In this document: piece by piece, positions 37,852 to 39,115 of the stretch
How the letters are laid out: each line of letters starts with the position of its first letter
Position numbering within the stretch: the stretch's first letter is position 1
Notes under the pieces: model-generated
Seen by the model: the letters and a program-made list of their open reading frames with translations, nothing else
Told to the model about the DNA's origin: nothing
Databases searched by the model: none
Assembly (NCBI GenBank): GCA_947463135.1
Contig: CANHTA010000010.1
Span: forward strand, 1-39,115
Direction: 5' to 3'
Source: Gemmatimonadota bacterium
Lineage (GTDB): Bacteria > Gemmatimonadota > Gemmatimonadetes > Gemmatimonadales > Gemmatimonadaceae
Length of the DNA: 39,115 nucleotides
Program-made: the position numbers and the translations under genes

Positions 37852-38304
37852 ATGGAACTGCGCGAGTTCTTCTCCGAAGACGCTGTCCAGCTCGAGCTTC
37901 AGGGTACGAGCAAGGACGAAATTCTCAAAGAACTCATTGGGCTGCTCAAGCTCGATGAGAAATCCGAGGGCATGCTGTTTAAGATGCTCAAGCGGCGTGA
38001 AAATCTCGGGTCCACCGGTATCGGCCGTGGCATCGCGATTCCCCATTGCCGTAGCCTCGTAGTCAACCGTCTGCGCGTGGCCTTTGGCCGCAAGGCAGCT
38101 GGTGTGGACTTCAAGGCCATCGACGACAAGCCCGTCCACTTCTTTTTTCTCATTGTGGCGCCGCCGCTCGAGGTCTCCAATCAGTACCTGCCGGTGCTTG
38201 GGAAGATCGCGCAGTTCAGCAAGGAGAGCGACGTCCCGGCGCGACTGTTAGAGATCAGCTCGGCTGCCGAATTCATGGCGCTGCTGGAAGAAAAGCGGGT
38301 CTGA
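37852..38304 (+). CDS. PTS EIIA type-2 domain protein (PtsN/EIIA-Fru-like)
   Basis: A 150-residue stand-alone phosphotransferase-system EIIA domain. Seen: LREFFSEDAVQLELQGTSKDEILKEL at the start, the phosphorylated His65 in GRGIAIPHCRS and the downstream KPVHFFFLIVAPPLEVSNQYL. With no sugar permease nearby it is likely a regulatory PtsN-like protein. HPr and EI are not in the window. The ATG at 37852 is chosen by family start and promoter position; the upstream open frame is antisense to dusB. A 23-base gap separates it from the convergent transporter gene. Confidence 0.92.
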   Translation: MELREFFSEDAVQLELQGTSKDEILKELIGLLKLDEKSEGMLFKMLKRRENLGSTGIGRGIAIPHCRSLVVNRLRVAFGRKAAGVDFKAIDDKPVHFFFLIVAPPLEVSNQYLPVLGKIAQFSKESDVPARLLEISSAAEFMALLEEKRV

Positions 38305-38327
38305 GGTGGTGGTGGGACGGGTCGCGG

Positions 38328-39115
38328 TCAGTGATCGACCATTACCCGGGTAATCTCCAGTTTCAGCCGATTGATCACGCGCAGGCTCTGGAGCAGTGCC
38401 GCCACCGCTAAACCGGCCACCAATCCGATCCACAGTCCGCGTTCGCGCAAGCTTGTCTGGAATCCGAGATACATTCCCAGCGGGATGCCCACACCCCAAA
38501 AGGCGACGAAGTGAAGAATCGCGGGGATACGTGTGTCTCCCGTTCCCCGGAGAACGCCCGTCGTAACCGCCTGCAGGCCGTCAAACACTTGAAAGAGTCC
38601 GGCCAGCGGGATGAGTGACACCGCGACGGCGACCGTTGCGGCCTCGGTTGTGTATCGGGTTGCGAGCCAGTGAGGGGCGGCCAAAAAGACGATCGCGCTG
38701 ATGCACATCACGCCAACACCGCAGGCAATGGCTGCGATCGCATCACGCCGAGCCGATGGCATGTCGCCGCGCCCGATCGCCCGCCCGACGACCGCCGCCG
38801 CCGCCCCTGAAATGCCAAGCGGCACCATAAAGGTCATGGCCGCCATGTTCAACGCGATCTCATGGCCAGCAAGCGATGCCGTGCCCATCCATCCCATGAA
38901 AAGCGCGGTCACACCAAACGCGAACGTCTCGAAGAACCACTGAATACCGATCGGTACCCCAATGTGCAGCATGCGCGAAAAGGGGGCCCACGAAAATGCG
39001 TCACGGCGCCACGGCACCAAGGCCGCCCGGAGTAGCGGCCACGCCTGCCCAAGTAACACAAGGGCCATCACCCACGTGGCAATCGCCGTCGCATACCCCG
39101 CCCCTTCAACGCCTA
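38328..39115 (-). CDS. MATE-family efflux transporter, C-terminal part (cut by window edge)
   Basis: 261 C-terminal codons are visible; the frame stays open to the right edge (EGAGYATAIATW precedes the first internal GTG/ATG), so the gene begins outside. Seen: about six membrane helices, with the second MatE repeat starting LHIGVPIGIQWFFETFAFG and containing RAIGRGDMPSARR and GVLRGTGDTRIPAIL, the typical MATE motif after helix 10. These are Na+- or H+-coupled multidrug exporters in the inner membrane; the substrate is not predictable. Confidence 0.92.
   Translation of the reverse strand, partial: GVEGAGYATAIATWVMALVLLGQAWPLLRAALVPWRRDAFSWAPFSRMLHIGVPIGIQWFFETFAFGVTALFMGWMGTASLAGHEIALNMAAMTFMVPLGISGAAAAVVGRAIGRGDMPSARRDAIAAIACGVGVMCISAIVFLAAPHWLATRYTTEAATVAVAVSLIPLAGLFQVFDGLQAVTTGVLRGTGDTRIPAILHFVAFWGVGIPLGMYLGFQTSLRERGLWIGLVAGLAVAALLQSLRVINRLKLEITRVMVDH

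Overview
This 39 kb window is compact, GC-rich bacterial chromosome with almost no free intergenic space. Most neighbouring genes on the same strand overlap by ATGA, GTGA, TGATG or TAATG, so translation is probably coupled along long operons. The gene content (three-component PurSQL, CDP-alcohol type phosphatidylserine synthase, pyruvate phosphate dikinase, HEAT/HD-GYP signalling proteins, lexA among trp genes, one-piece tmRNA) suggests a Gram-negative bacterium. My best guess is Gemmatimonadota, from the feel of the gene set rather than from any search.

Layout. (1) 1-552: the end of an IS630-family element, with the first 23 codons of its transposase, abuts a BLUF photoreceptor gene that has lost its first residues, apparently through the insertion. 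(2) 559-8834, minus strand: one operon aspS > phoH > ybeY > two CBS/DUF21 (CorC/HlyC-like) membrane proteins > meaB-type GTPase > B12-dependent acyl-CoA mutase large subunit. The mutase carries the active-site residues of isobutyryl-CoA mutase rather than methylmalonyl-CoA mutase. (3) 8989-10997, plus strand: a secreted, probably outer-membrane protein coupled to rlmN. (4) 10926-18666, minus strand: trpC > trpF > trpB > HEAT-repeat protein > HD-GYP protein > trpA > yqeK > LytR_C-domain protein. The two signalling proteins sit inside the trp operon and share an N-terminal region. (5) lexA on the plus strand lies between trpC and trpD; trpD follows a GAF/coiled-coil protein on the minus strand (19356-21714). 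(6) 21820-36282, plus strand: a long operon truA > HtrA-like lipoprotein protease > purB > purC > an overlooked 58-residue membrane protein > pssA > purS > purQ > purL > purF > ppdK > flavin monooxygenase. (7) 36237-36703, minus strand: the tmRNA gene with its terminator, whose 3' end overlaps the monooxygenase stop codon. (8) dusB (minus) and a PTS EIIA (PtsN-like) gene (plus) diverge from back-to-back promoters. A MATE transporter is cut by the right edge.

Biologically, the window joins de novo purine synthesis (purB, C, S, Q, L, F), most of tryptophan synthesis from anthranilate onward (trpD, C, F, B, A; trpE/G absent), translation and RNA quality control (aspS, rlmN, truA, dusB, ybeY, tmRNA) and probable second-messenger signalling. 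Six transcription-unit heads have a TTGNNN - 16 to 18 nt - TAGNNT promoter-like element. In four of them it lies within 10 nt of the start codon, pointing to leaderless or nearly leaderless mRNAs.
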